From the NCBI GenBank assembly GCA_940671915.1, contig CALNVZ010003434.1:27073406-27137405 (forward strand): DNA of 64,000 nucleotides, read 5' to 3'. Below are positions 47,854 to 59,277 of this stretch, one piece after another. The DNA is from Paracentrotus lividus. Lineage: Eukaryota; Echinodermata; Echinoidea; Camarodonta; Echinidae. The notes under the pieces are model-generated. The model saw only the letters and a list, made by a program, of their open reading frames with translations. It was not told the origin of the DNA and made no database searches. Each line of letters opens with the position of its first letter. Position 1 is the stretch's first letter. The position numbers and the translations under genes are program-made.

Positions 47854-48363
47854 GTATAATTCTTTTCCGTACATAAGTGTGTGTTTGCACGTTTTCTTAG
47901 GTTCCATTTTCTTGGCTTTAGCAATTATTTTGTATTTCACTCTGTTTAATCACTATTAAGGTAAATTCTTGAAAATATAGATTAACGTCTGTGTGAATGA
48001 ACAATATTCGAACCCAATGATACATTGGGTAATGACGGTCGATAAAACGGCACTTTTTAAAGACATTATATATGAAATATGACTAGACATTGGAAATATT
48101 CAGTAATACAGTAATCTGGAATTTCATAAATGTTGTCAAATTATCATTTTAAGTGCCCCCTTTTCACCGTGACCCCCTCCACCTCACAGCTCTACCTTTT
48201 TGAAGTTTGAACGTTGTTTGTAGTTTAATCATGACAAATAAGATTATGTAATATAGTTGATTGCCCTAACATATATATAACATTGAAGAACCAACTGAAA
48301 ACATATTGTTTCCTTTGATCGGTTTATACTTACTTGGAGAACAAATCACCTTTCTTTAATACT

Positions 48364-48403
<40 letters not shown>

Positions 48404-48584
48404 GAAGCGCTTTGAGCACTAAAATGCGCTATATAAGAATATGTTATTATTATTATTATTAAATACTTTGATGGTGATACAATGTGTATTCATGGAGTAA
48501 TACAATTTACTTCAAAATTTGATTGCTAATAATTGTTGCAACCCAACGATTGGCATTGTGCTCTTAAACTTATGTTTCTTTTAG
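47854..48584. other. Intron with poly-T tract
   Basis: A T run of about 33 bases at 48369-48401, next to GCGAAGCGCTTTGAGCAC and an (ATT)n tail. The adjoining GCGCTATATAAGAATATG resembles the common 3' end of tRNA-derived SINEs in marine animals; this is only a suggestion. Confidence 0.45.
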
Positions 48585-48742
48585 GTCTTTACAGGAAATT
48601 ACGATCGAGAAAGTTTTGTGGTAAATAATTTCCAGAGACCGATGGTGTGTCGTAAGTTTCGTGTTCATCCCAAGACACATTATACTGACCGAGCACTCAG
48701 GCTAGAGCTAACAAGGATACGGACCTATCAATGATGTGATAA
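48585..48742 (+). pseudogene. Copy 2 F5/8C domain 1, C-terminal exon, frameshifted
   Basis: 158 nt against 157 in copy 1, between TCTTTTAG and GTATGT. The peptide is good (VFTGNYDRESFVVNNFQRP, RKFRVHPKTHYTDRALRLEL) until one extra A in ACAAGGATACGG shifts the frame. The shifted frame reads TRIRTYQ and stops at 48732-48734, eight bases before the splice donor. Almost all of the first discoidin fold is encoded before the break. Confidence 0.8.
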
Positions 48743-50028
48743 GTATGTAAACGTATACAGCTGAGGAGATAATACCTCTATGTATCCAATAAGTATACAC
48801 GGTGAAAGACTGCATCATTTCTGAGCACGTTAAGCGGATTACAGTTCTCACAATGACTTTTGAGGTTGTTCTTGTTTGATTAAAATTTTCTGTGACAATT
48901 AACCTTACAAAGAGCAAGAAAACGGTCAAAAATTAGAAAGAAAACAAGAAAATAAAATATAAATAGATAAATAAAAACAAACATTACTTAACTCTTTGTG
49001 CGCTGGGCCATGAACCCCTTCTGTGCTGAATTACTTTCTTTGTGCACTGGGTCATGAAACCTGTTTGAGCGTAAAATGCGAAGTTCGCGCTGCACCGCGT
49101 TTGCATCGGTGCGAATTACGCATTGAAAGAGTTAATGTTCACAGATATAAGTACGGGAGGCTTTCCTGCCCGATCTGATTAAAGGTATCAAAAATGTGCC
49201 GGATGCAATTCATTTTACTTTCCCTCAGTTTTATCCCCCTTTATTATTTTTCTATTATTAATATTCTTTATTTTAATTATTGGTTAATGATGTGGTGTTT
49301 CGATTTTTTTTGTTGTTGATGAATCTTAGAATGCATGGTAATGCTAGCGCCTCAAGCTTTAAGCTTTTAATTGTTGCCAAACCTCTGGTATGTTCGTTAT
49401 ACCTGTACAATTGTTTTTGCTATTTCATGTGAGATGAAACGATCATATTATTACATGTATTTTTATGACCACACATAAACAAACACATTAATTAATAAAT
49501 AAACAAATATCAGAATTCAAGGAGTCATGAGATTATGATAATTAAATTTAGGTTCCAACCTGACCACAGCTCGTTTTACAAAAAAACAAAAAAAAACAAA
49601 AAAAAATCGAACAGGCAGAGACGTTGTGAGAACTACACTATTCAAGAGAACACAAATTAAATCATAATGTAAATTGTTATAACAGGAAATTTTCTGCAGT
49701 TAAAATCACTATTATATTATTTCGTTAATCCCATATACCAATTTTCAATAATATTACTGTAAATTTTATTGTAAATTGTTAATTAAATTTTAACAATTGT
49801 GCAGCAAGATTACATCATATACCATTGGAGGCCAGAAAATACACGAAAAGATGAGAAAACGGTAAAACAAATAAGATTATAAGGATAAAGTGGATTGTTG
49901 ATTGTTGATTGACAAAGGATGAAATAAATGTGTGTATTATGTATTAAATTATTCTAAAATCATTATAATCACAAAATAATTATCGTTCTTTTACTGATTA
50001 ATATGCTCTACTTCTTTGTGGTATGCAG
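48743..50028. other. Intron, no gene seen
   Basis: AT-rich; two similar words GTGC(G/A)CTGGG(C/T)CATGAA near 48998-49055 suggest a short repeat. A-runs lie at 49577-49606. Confidence 0.5.
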
Positions 50029-50249
50029 CGTTATTGAACAATGGGGAACCCATTTGTTCATCTCCTATCCGAGGGGAGGGTATGGGAGTCGAAGATGGGC
50101 GTATTCAAGACTCTCAGCTAACGAACTCATCGAGTTGGAAAAACCTACCGCGATATTATGCATCCGAAGGAAGGCTAAATGGTGGAATAAATGGAGACAC
50201 ACAGGCAGCATGGCTTGCCCATGTTGACGATGAACATAAATGGGTAAAG
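50029..50249 (+). CDS. Copy 2 F5/8C domain 2, N-terminal exon
   Basis: A 221-nt exon (phase 1 in, 0 out) after TATGCAG, with donor GTCAGT. Peptide: GEGMGVEDGRIQDSQLTNSS, WKNLPRYYASEGRLNGG, AAWLAHVDDEHKWVK. All F5/8C landmarks are kept and the frame is open, even though exons 7 and 9 on either side are damaged, as expected if decay is recent. Confidence 0.85.
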
Positions 50250-51005
50250 GTCAGTAAAAGTGCCATGCCTCATCCTCTTAATATACTCCATTGGGGCATA
50301 TGGGGTCATGGTCCCTCTGGATGGCGAGTACAAAAGGGGCGGATAAAAATGGGGGGGGGGAGAAAAGAAGAGAGAAAGTATAGGAAGGTTAACAATGGTT
50401 AGAGGGGGCGCTGAATTTACTTGACGGACAGATTTCAGCCCGCGATCACATGATTTTATTTTCAAGATTGAATTGAAATTCTCAACTGCTGAGATTATAC
50501 AACATGTTTATAAGAAATATGATTTAAAACACGTTTACAATGGCTTCCCTTCAAATTTTATTGGACGAATTAAGCTCCCATACTGTATTGATGAAGCTAT
50601 AAAAAAAAAACGTTCGCGCTTTACGCTTGCATATTAAAGTTCAAAAGGGGATAATACATTATATTGTTTCAACCCGAAAAAAAAAACGCTTGTCTTTTTT
50701 TAAATATATATATATATTATATATTATACAATGCTAAGTTATCAATTGAACTTACTTCTAGGCGTAGGCCTACTCTTACAGAAACTCCCAATGGTAATTC
50801 ATTGGTATTCAGTGATATTTCATTGGTATACCATTGGAATAACATTTATACGATTGAGAGATTTCTGTAAGGCTATTATTGCCTGGTAGAGAGGGGACGC
50901 TACTTTAGAACGTACACAGGGTCACAAAAATCCAGGTCTGGCCTCCTATTGTGTGAATCCAGGATACGCTCATGATACCGTTTACATAAACAGCTAGAAC
51001 CCTGC
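50250..51005. other. Intron, no gene seen
   Basis: A G run at 50351-50359, TATATA tract at 50704-50728, and TTACGCTTGCATATTA near 50620 recalling the TCGGCTCGCGC repeat. Nothing else was recognised. Confidence 0.45.
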
Positions 51006-51480
51006 ATGCCAACACCCTTAGTAACAAAATACAAAACTTACTCCCTCATTATTGCCACATCTACACTCACCACCCCCCCCCCACACACAAACACAAGCAT
51101 ACGCCCCTCCTGTAATAACGAAAACACATACACATTTCTACAAATAATACATAACCTACTCCCACACACTCACCAACCCTTAATAACAAAATAACCGCAT
51201 TACATCTCCTCACCTTACCATAGCTACATCCAGACACCCATCTAACAATAAAGACATACACACTGCCTCATAATACACCAAACCACCCACAAACACATAT
51301 CACACAAGCACAACCAATGATAACAACATACGATCATACTCATTCCCTCACATATCAAAATATATACGCAACAACAAATCCTCACACACCCACTAACCCT
51401 AAACATAACAAATGACACACTTTCACACAAACATACGAAAACAATAAAATCAAGAAACAAAAACACACCTTGATATGAGG
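51006..51480. repeat. G-poor A/C-rich degenerate minisatellite
   Basis: Almost 500 bp with very few G on the + strand. Loosely repeated units (about 80 bp) contain CCTTA(G/A)TAACAAAATA (51017, 51177), related ATAACGAAAACAC words, and CACACTCACCAACCC blocks. Minus-strand frames at 51067-51529 are translations of this tract. Confidence 0.6.
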
Positions 51481-51721
51481 TCTCTGTTTTTTGTTGCTTT
51501 TTTTTTCCTGGGATAGAGGTAAGGTACATGTACTTACCAGAAATTTGATTATTACCAACACTGATTGAAATAACTGTGAAATATCTACAATATTGGTTAC
51601 TTTGTTAAAAGCTCTCTTTAATTTGTTTCTTTGTTTGTTTGTTTGTTTTTTTTTTTTTACATTGTGTATCATTTGGATCATGTAATTATAATTTAGTTAT
51701 ATATGTCTTCATATGTGTCAG

Positions 51722-51872
51722 ATTGATTTAGGTAAGGTCTCTAATGTGACTGGGGTATTACGCAAGGAGATTCGACTTTTCAACGATGGACCACCTCTGT
51801 CAGCCTGTCCTATTCGTGAGGACGAGTGACTGACTGGATCTTTGCCTTAGCACCAGAGTGTGGTGTTAAAAA
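51722..51872 (+). pseudogene. Copy 2 F5/8C domain 2, middle exon, degenerate
   Basis: The counterpart of 15449-15598 begins IDLGKVSNVTGV, then loses frame: at least two single-base deletions and a small rearrangement around CGTGAGGACGAGTGACTGAC, with an in-frame TGA. Splice signals (AG at the start, GTAGGT at the end) are retained. Confidence 0.85.
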
Positions 51873-51989
51873 GTAGGTTTTATATAATTATCCAGGGTGA
51901 ATATTCACCTCTTCCCTTCCATATTATGCTATAGGTGCCATCTGAATATATATAAGGACCGACTACTTAAACTGATGATACTACTGCCA

Positions 51990-52034
51990 CAACAACTATT
52001 ACTACTCCTACTACTACTACTACATACTACTACT

Positions 52035-52082
<48 letters not shown>

Positions 52083-52118
52083 TACTATTACTACTACTAC
52101 TACCTACTGCCTACCACT

Positions 52119-52154
<36 letters not shown>

Positions 52155-52155
52155 T
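51990..52155. repeat. (TAC)n and (TC)n microsatellites
   Basis: An ACT/TAC tract at 52000-52110 and a TC tract at about 52121-52152. The 202-residue frame 51897-52505 is largely this repeat. Confidence 0.9.
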
Positions 52156-52269
52156 TTGCTATCCCTCTAGATATAGTGTCATGTCTGCATGTTAGTTGTT
52201 TTTTGTTTTTTGTTTTGTTTTTTCCGAGTGGCTTTAAAGTCAAATTCGGGAGTTGGAATTTCATCTGGC

Positions 52270-52690
52270 AGGTAAGGCAGATGTACTCGCTGTTGTTTAT
52301 TGTGCGTGAGTTTGACGAGAATTATTTGGCAACTTCTTTAGGTCATCTCACGTGCCTTTATATTTTGTTCAAACCTTTTCACGCGTTCGTGCACTTGTTC
52401 TCACGATTGTTCTGTCCCTGGCGCAGTCTTCCCAGTTATAGGATGTGCATTGCAGAGATTCAGATTATGTTTTATGTTGTAGCGGTTATTCTACTCTCCC
52501 TTTGAGCGGTGTCCATATTCTGCTTGGACAGTCTATCATTTTCCATGCGCACAAGATGACCTGCCAAACGAAATTGTTCTTGATGATGGTGGCTTTGATA
52601 CTGGTGCATCATATTCTTCAAGTACGCTTTCGTTTTTTACACTTGTCTGTCTATTTTAGGATCCTTCGGAAACATCTCTAGTGGTACTTT
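52270..52690 (-). mobile_element. LINE 3' coding remnant
   Basis: On the minus strand, about 52630-52500 reads QEQFRLAGHLVRMENDRLSK, matching the (L)-G-H-(V/L)-x-R-M-x-x-x-R-L-P-K block near the C-terminus of many LINE ORF2 proteins (RTE/CR1-like). It is short and interrupted. Confidence 0.5.
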
Positions 52691-52760
52691 TCAAGAATCT
52701 TTCGATGCCGACTGTACAATGATCTACGTTTCGGAGCGTAGAGAGTGAGTGTTACTAATA

Positions 52761-54622
52761 CCCGTCACACTGAGCTCGTTCCTACTACGTCCTTGCAAAT
52801 TTTGCCGAACGGGCATAGTCTGTGTGTAAATCTGAGTGGACGTAGTAAATACTTCTTACGATCGTTTACGAACTTCTTGGAGTAGCTCGGTCGGATTTCC
52901 AAAAAAGTGTTTAAAAAAATCGGGCGCCCATCTCGTCTAAAATTTAACGGGTGGCAACGTACCTGAACAAGATGGACGTACTACAAACGAAATTGCCGTA
53001 CTTAAATCGTTCTAAAGATGTGCTAGGACGTCATACAAACGAGCATTGTATATTATTATTCAAATTCTAAAATAACGTAAAGAAATAGTGACAACGTTCC
53101 TAAGACGGGTAGGACTTACTCTGAACGAGAAGGACGTACTACGAACATACGTTTCAATTTTTAAACAGAACGGCATGTCATAATTCCCGTCACACTGAGC
53201 TAGTTCTCACTGCGTTCTAGGTAGTTCTTGGTTGAACGGGCTCAATCTGTTTACACACGGACTGAACGTAGTGCAGACTTTTAGAATCTAGTACAGACCG
53301 TTTACAATCTGTTTACGAACTTGCGAACGGGCGCTGAACGGAAGAGCGGAAAAGGCATTCCGATTTTTTGAACATGTTCAAAAAAATCGTACTGGCTTCA
53401 AGTTCTAAAATTAAACGTATGACAACGTTCCTTAAACGGGTAGGACTTACTCTGAACGAGAAGGACGTACTACGAACGTGGTAGGGAGGGAGGAGCGGTA
53501 TTGGACCGTTACAAAATCACATTTTTGGGCCAGATAATTCTAATGAAAGAGACTCACGCACTCCATATTGGGTCTGTAGTTAGCCTATATGTTGGCTAAA
53601 ACCTGATGGCATATACAACTTGAAACATGTAAACACTAATTAACTACAGCTTAATTAGTGAAGACATTTTTTGTAACAACCTACCCCATATACGGGGTAG
53701 GTTGTTACACCAAACGGGTCAATTGTGTACAATATGATAACATACGGGGTAATGTTGACAATTGTAAATCTCTTATTCATACTTTAAATTTCAACTTTCC
53801 AGTTTCTTACATCGTTACAGTAGATCAATTAGAGCTCTAGAATAGACAAAAGTAATTGAATGAAAGAAATAAAAATATTAAACCTGAAAATTGAGACAAA
53901 AGTAATTTTACATATGTTAATGTAATTGGGGTAAGTTGTACATCAACAACATGGGGTTGGTTGTTGTAACAACCTACCCATGGGTGTATTTTACAAACAG
54001 AATCAACTGTAGCACAGTCATTAGGCAGAATTACAGGCATGGCTAGGGGGTATATTAGTGACATACATGTACTATATTTACAATACCAGACTATCATCAT
54101 TGCCTTCAGTTGTAAGAGCTATTACAAATTTCAATTTTTGTCAAAAATTTACTTTGAACTGTAAAAATGGGTTTTTGTTGATTTACTTTTAGTAAAACAA
54201 CGGAGAAACCTCACGACCGGCAGTTCATCACAGCTATGTGTAGGCTGTATATAGATGCCAGTTGGCATATCCTCTCTTGTTCATCTTAGCACACTGAGAC
54301 TGTAACAACTAACCCGTGTAACTTCCATACCCGGTCTCCGCCTACCTACTTTTTATCATGCTGGCATAGGCACTTTAGGGACCGTTTGGACGTGCCTACG
54401 AACGGTATAGAGTGAACGAGCAGTTTACTCGTTCTGAACTGGATAACAACGTATTGCGGACGCGATAAAGACGGAATTGGACGTAACGAGACTATTTATG
54501 AACTGCCTAGCATCGTATTCAAGAAAATTATTTTCAAAGTTATAAGTTCCAACCCGACCAAAGCCCGTTCAGCATTTTTTTTAAACGGGCAAAAACGGGC
54601 AAAGAACGTGTATAAGGTGACG
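52761..54622. mobile_element. TIR element with CCCGTCACACTGAGC ends
   Basis: CCCGTCACACTGAGCTCGTT at the left, with an imperfect inverse ending AAGGTGACGG at the right. A second internal copy of the end starts at 53186. GTAGGACTTACTCTGAACGA occurs twice (53110, 53438). 53680-54010 holds GGGGTAGGTTGTTACA words, recalling the element at 31471-37416. Copy 1 has only a 305-bp intron here. Confidence 0.5.
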
Positions 54623-54659
54623 GCCCCCTTACACAGCTTATGCATTCACCTTTGTTATG

Positions 54660-54843
54660 ATTTTATGTTTTGATATTAATAACAATAATGATGATATTGA
54701 TAATAATAATAATGATGATAACAATTATAACACTAATAACAGTGTTAACAGAAATAATAGTATTAGTTATAATAATATTATTAATATTATTATGATTATT
54801 ATTATTATTATATATTATAATAACAATAATAATAATAATGATA

Positions 54844-54875
<32 letters not shown>

Positions 54876-54909
54876 CATCATCATCATCATCATCTTTATT
54901 ATTATTATC

Positions 54910-54964
<55 letters not shown>

Positions 54965-54975
54965 ATTTTAGTAGT
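54660..54975. repeat. Compound trinucleotide microsatellite
   Basis: (AAT)n, (ATT)n, (ATC)n and then (TAG)n of about 60 bp. Frames rich in Asn, Ile, Tyr, Ser or Thr in this region are translations of it. Confidence 0.95.
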
Positions 54976-55228
54976 AGTAGTGGTATTATTAATGATAATC
55001 ATAGTGCTTATATAAACTACGGTAAGGAGATATACCTAGAAAGTATTGCCTTGGCTTTTTAAGCCACCTATAGGCCCATGTTTTTTCCACAAAATACATG
55101 TGGACTTAATCCTATTTAGTAAAATACTAGTAATAATGTAACTCTGTGTTATGATGCTCAGTACTTCTAATTTTGATAATTGTTTCTGATTTCAAATGTC
55201 CAATACCATTCTTTCCCTTGACATCCAG

Positions 55229-55369
55229 GTCTATGCAGCAAACTATGATCGTTCCACCCACAAGACCATACTTTTTCCGAGACCAGTTGCCGCCCGATAC
55301 GTAAGAATACATCCACTTACATGGTTTACTGCGCATTCGATGAGATATGAGGTTCTTGGCCTACCTTGA
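55229..55369 (+). CDS. Copy 2 F5/8C domain 2, terminal exon with stop
   Basis: A 141-nt exon after CATCCAG, ending TGA at 55367-55369, intact: VYAANYDRSTHKTILFPRPV, ARYVRIHPLTWFTA, MRYEVLGLP. It is two codons shorter than copy 1 in the loop after LTWF. It can be in frame only if the upstream damage is bypassed or the assembly is wrong there. Confidence 0.85.
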   Translation, partial: VYAANYDRSTHKTILFPRPVAARYVRIHPLTWFTAHSMRYEVLGLP

Positions 55370-55901
55370 TTTGCGAACACCCTCCTCGCGTAAACACTGG
55401 TCCTCAAGTCTGATTGAATATGATTTTTGTTTAATTCATTGAATTTCTATCATCCAGCAAGACAGTTACAAGACTCTTTGTAGAAATACAAGTATATGCA
55501 TGCATGGGATCGATAATTCGAGTGGGGGGGGGGGGGGGGGGGGTGAGGGGCGCATCCCCCAATGTTTTAGGAGGGGGTAGCCACTACAATCATCCCCAAT
55601 ATTTAAAGGACAAGAAACTTTTGTTGATATGAATCTATTCATTAAAAATTCATTATATTTAGAGGTCTCAAATGCAACGTTCTATTATTCAAAAATCAAA
55701 TGTTTTCTCACTCTCCGTCGTTTCTCTTTCTCGCGTAGTACTATAGACATGATAGAACTGAAATGTAGTTGCGTAATACACAATAATAAATAAAAGTTAC
55801 CACTTTTTCAAATTAACAAAATCAAAATCAGAAACAAGCAAAAAATAAATGAAAAGGGAAAGGAGAGATAGAAAATCGAAAAGAGAGAAAGGAAAACAGA
55901 A

Positions 55902-55939
<38 letters not shown>

Positions 55940-56683
55940 AAAAAAAAACGAGGGAACACAGGAATAAAAAAGAGATATTGATATTTGTATACTCATTATT
56001 TATATTTTGGAAATTTCATTTTATCTTTTTTTTATGTATATACTTCTGCTTTGAACTATATTGTGTTATTTGATGTATTTTTGCTTTTAAAATGATTATT
56101 ATGTAACTTTGTTTACCTGATGTTATGGACTAATGGTATTCTTGTGAAATGTTGTTTTCATTGGGGTGCAGACCTGTACGGGTTTTTTTTTGTTTTTTTT
56201 TTTTAAATCCTTTTTCTGCATCCCGAGACGTGTTTGTCTGAATAAATACTTTATTTTTTGTGAGATTATACAAATTTGAATTTGAATTTGAATTTTATGA
56301 TCACAACTTGAGTGATGGTACATTCCTTACAAAGCACACTGGTATTTGAACGTCATCACAGCACCCGAAGTACGCTAATATGGGGTTAAGAAACCATCAT
56401 TTTCTTCCCCATCAAAAAAATTTCTACTCCTTCTGCCAATGATAACATGATCTATCAAATGGCCTATTTTATGACGCCATTTTCGGCCGCTAATTAAGTC
56501 GGTGTCGGATAAGCGTAAGGCATAAGGGGCAAAAGATCAATATATAAAAGAACATTCCAAAATTGGACTTACACTTTTGCGCCTAAACTATTTATTTTTA
56601 TGAAATATATAGTATATCGTGTTTATAATAGCTCTTATTTTTGTTTTTCTTTTCACGTCAATTTATATATATATATATATATA
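55370..56683. other. 3' flank of copy 2
   Basis: An AATAAATAAAAG polyadenylation-like signal lies at about 55785-55796. A G run is at 55523-55542 with CATCCCCC pieces resembling 19320-19400 downstream of copy 1. A run of about 37 A lies at 55903-55938. TTTGAATTTGAATTTG repeats occur at 56275-56295. No gene was seen. Confidence 0.6.
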
Positions 56684-56720
56684 CAGTGGTGGCCAAAATT
56701 ATTAGAACACCTGAACCTAC
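56684..56720. mobile_element. Lone Tc1/mariner-type TIR
   Basis: TATACAGTGGTGGCCAAAAT followed by TATTAGAACACC has the shape of a Tc1/mariner end (TA CAGTGGTGGCCAAAA). The opposite end was not found in the following kilobase, so it is truncated. Confidence 0.6.
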
Positions 56721-57796
56721 ACAAAATCTATGGGATTATCAATGCCTTAGTTCATTTTCCGAAATCCGATTAAAGATATCTTTTGTGTGCCATGAGCTTT
56801 CATGACTTTTTAGCATAGAGTCTTACGTATATGTCGATACCAAATTTATATAGTTTCGACGATCTGGTAATGCGCAGCATTAAAAATAGTTGCGCTATGC
56901 TCTTTTGGTTTCCCCATAGACTTGTGTATTAAACATGCAGTCCAAATGCAAAAAAAAGTAAAATTCCAATTACATATGCCTATTGTGGTGAGATGACCAA
57001 AATAACCATGCCCACTGAAGGTTAAGAGTATTGTTTTTAATTTAATGAAGACACTCCTTGTAAAATGTATATATTTAGAAGTAAATTTCATTAGCTATTC
57101 AAATATGTTGAAATATTAAGGGTCATTGGAACAATGGACTTAAATAGGGGCACTGAATAAAAAATTTGGGGCCCTTCAACAATAATTTGAAAATCCCCAC
57201 ATAAAATGTAACTACTTCACCCTGTGTTATGAATGCCATTTTTTGACATCCTCACGAAATTTACTTTCAGAATATATATACTTTTGTAGGGAGAGGCTTA
57301 AATTGTTAACGTTATGACACTTTGATCCTTTGATTTTCAATTGGGGTTGTAACATAAAAAAGGGCGACTTGGGGGCGAGTTCCCAACGCATGGCTTGTTA
57401 TATAGTTATATACCTCGTTAAGCATGGATTACCTTTTTCATCACAATAAAAGAATTTCCCGCTCCATTTCAAATATAGCGAGCATACATACATACAACAT
57501 GTACAAAAAAAAACCACAACAAACGAATGGAAACAAATTCCACCATTCTTCAAAGGTCCATATTATTTATAATTATTTGATAGATGTAGGGATTTCGAGG
57601 CCGAGTGGATATTGTTAATGAACATTGACGTTTTATTGTGTATGTGTATGGCTCTGTAAACAGTTGAATATTTAAATAGTGGAAAAAATTATATTTTACC
57701 CCTTCCTATAATATTACAACTATTGCCCCTCCCAAAAAAGAAAAAAACAAAGAAAGAAAAAAAAATAGTAATAAGAAAAAGATTGATGCGCATGAG
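56721..57796. other. Intergenic, no gene seen
   Basis: AT-rich DNA; poly-A pieces at 57510 and 57740-57770. No recognisable feature. Confidence 0.5.
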
Positions 57797-58947
57797 ACTT
57801 TTGCACATGCATGTAGAGTGATGTCGGAATCAAATTCAACGTTTTATTGCTTTTGGCCAAATACGGACACTTCACATGTGTGAAAAAAAAAATCGTGTAG
57901 CTATTTAGGAGATTAATTCAAAAGAATAAAACTACGAACAGATAATTTATTAAATATTATGTATTTAATATCTATCTATCTTTTATGTTTTACATTGTTA
58001 GAAAAAAAGCCGACTGCAGCAGCAGCTGGTCAACCACTTAAAATTATGGCAATGCTTTTCTGATCAGAGCAAGTTTCGATCAGAAAAACACAAAAACAAA
58101 AAAAACAAAACAAAAACAACAAAACAAACGAACAAACAAAACACCCCCCAAAAAAAAAAAAAAAAAAAAAATAATAATAATAATATAATAATAATAATAA
58201 TAAAAAAAAAATAAAATAAAAAACCAAAAAATAAAAAAATAAATAAATAAACAAGCAAACAAACCCAAAAAAAAAAACAAACAAAATATTAAAAAAGCCT
58301 GGTCGTATCATATTGGGGGAGTAACGATCCGGATCATAATTATGCAATTAAGCCTGGTTACACCAGAACCGATCAGTGCGAATGCACCCGAATTCACTAT
58401 TCGGGAGTTTCTCTGCTTCCTCCCAGAACGAGCGAAAATTCGGGATGGGTTCGGCTCGTTTTGAAATGTTCAAAACCAGCCGAATACCCTCAAAAACACT
58501 CCGATGTGTCCCCCTCAAAGTAAGATACCATCCGTAGGGATCATTATGTGCCTTTAAGGTATATAATTTATTCAGAGGGAATAAAACCACTGTCCTTTTT
58601 TCAGCTGAAATTTCCAAGCCTGTTAATTATTCCCATCCCAGGCCACTGAATTGTTTAATGAATAGGACGTGATATTTAAAAGTGCATGACAAGCGACAAT
58701 GCACAACACTTGGTAAAGGATAAAGCGGCTACAAACAATCATTTTTGCGTCATTATTTCATTGGATTTCCGGTTTTATCTTATGCGTTCCAGTCGACTAG
58801 AAACTTCCAGCTGTACGAAAGTTGTAGGGCCTACACCTTTTGGAGTTTTTTTTTCGTGCTGGGAGTTTTTTTTTCTCGTACGGTGCTATTGTTCGATCCT
58901 ATTGTTAATTGCCGTACAACTCTAAACTCGCTAGTAGAATACGGGCC
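57797..58947. mobile_element. Second copy of the GGCCCGTATTCT element, 5' truncated
   Basis: Matches 42185-43190 in the same orientation from GAGTGATGTCGGAATCAAAT to the right end (AGTAGAATACGGGCC). The left TIR is missing. It contains an expanded A/AAT-rich tract (58088-58285) and the GGTTACACCAGAACCGATC piece (58355). Confidence 0.7.
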
Positions 58948-59277
58948 TTGGGCTCGAGCAATTTTTATGGTACTATGAAACGCACAGGATTAAACCGGAG
59001 ATCCATTGAAATATTGACGCAATAATATTTTATTAGTAGCACGACCTCTTGCTTCTTCTGGACATTGAATGCCATTGAAAAGCCTACGTTTTCAGCTGGA
59101 ATGCACAATGGTATTGTTCTACTGAATATTATGGACTGATATATATATTCTCATTGGCTATTTCGCCGCAGTCAATTTTGTTATTTTGAACTTCATGGCT
59201 CTAGCTCGTGAATCTCAGGAAAGTGTCCATTTTGTGATAAATATGCATATGCAATCACTGAAAAAAATGATGGAATG
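58948..59277. other. Intergenic, no feature seen
   Basis: AT-rich sequence leading up to the TTAA-flanked element. Confidence 0.5.

Larger units (their letters stand above)
25168..55369 (+). pseudogene. Copy 2 of the EGF-SRCR-F5/8C gene, damaged 3' half
   Basis: Ten exons on the + strand: 25168-25207, 30157-30324, 37535-37639, 38277-38435, 40784-40957, 47531-47853, 48585-48742, 50029-50249, 51722-51872, 55229-55369. Exons 1-6, 8 and 10 are open in the expected phase. Exon 7 has one extra base and exon 9 has several indels against copy 1. Read as it stands, exons 1-7 encode about 372 residues (signal peptide, cysteine-rich region, EGF, SRCR, one F5/8C) and stop at 48732-48734. It may be a pseudogene, a shortened gene, or affected by assembly errors. 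Introns are enlarged by insertions to about 30 kb in total. Confidence 0.7.

Noticed and set aside
51897-52505. 202-residue open frame
   Set aside because: It mostly translates TAC and TC microsatellites; the remainder overlaps a minus-strand LINE-like remnant.
54657-55062. Asn-, Ile-, Ser- and Thr-rich frames
   Set aside because: All are translations of a compound trinucleotide microsatellite.
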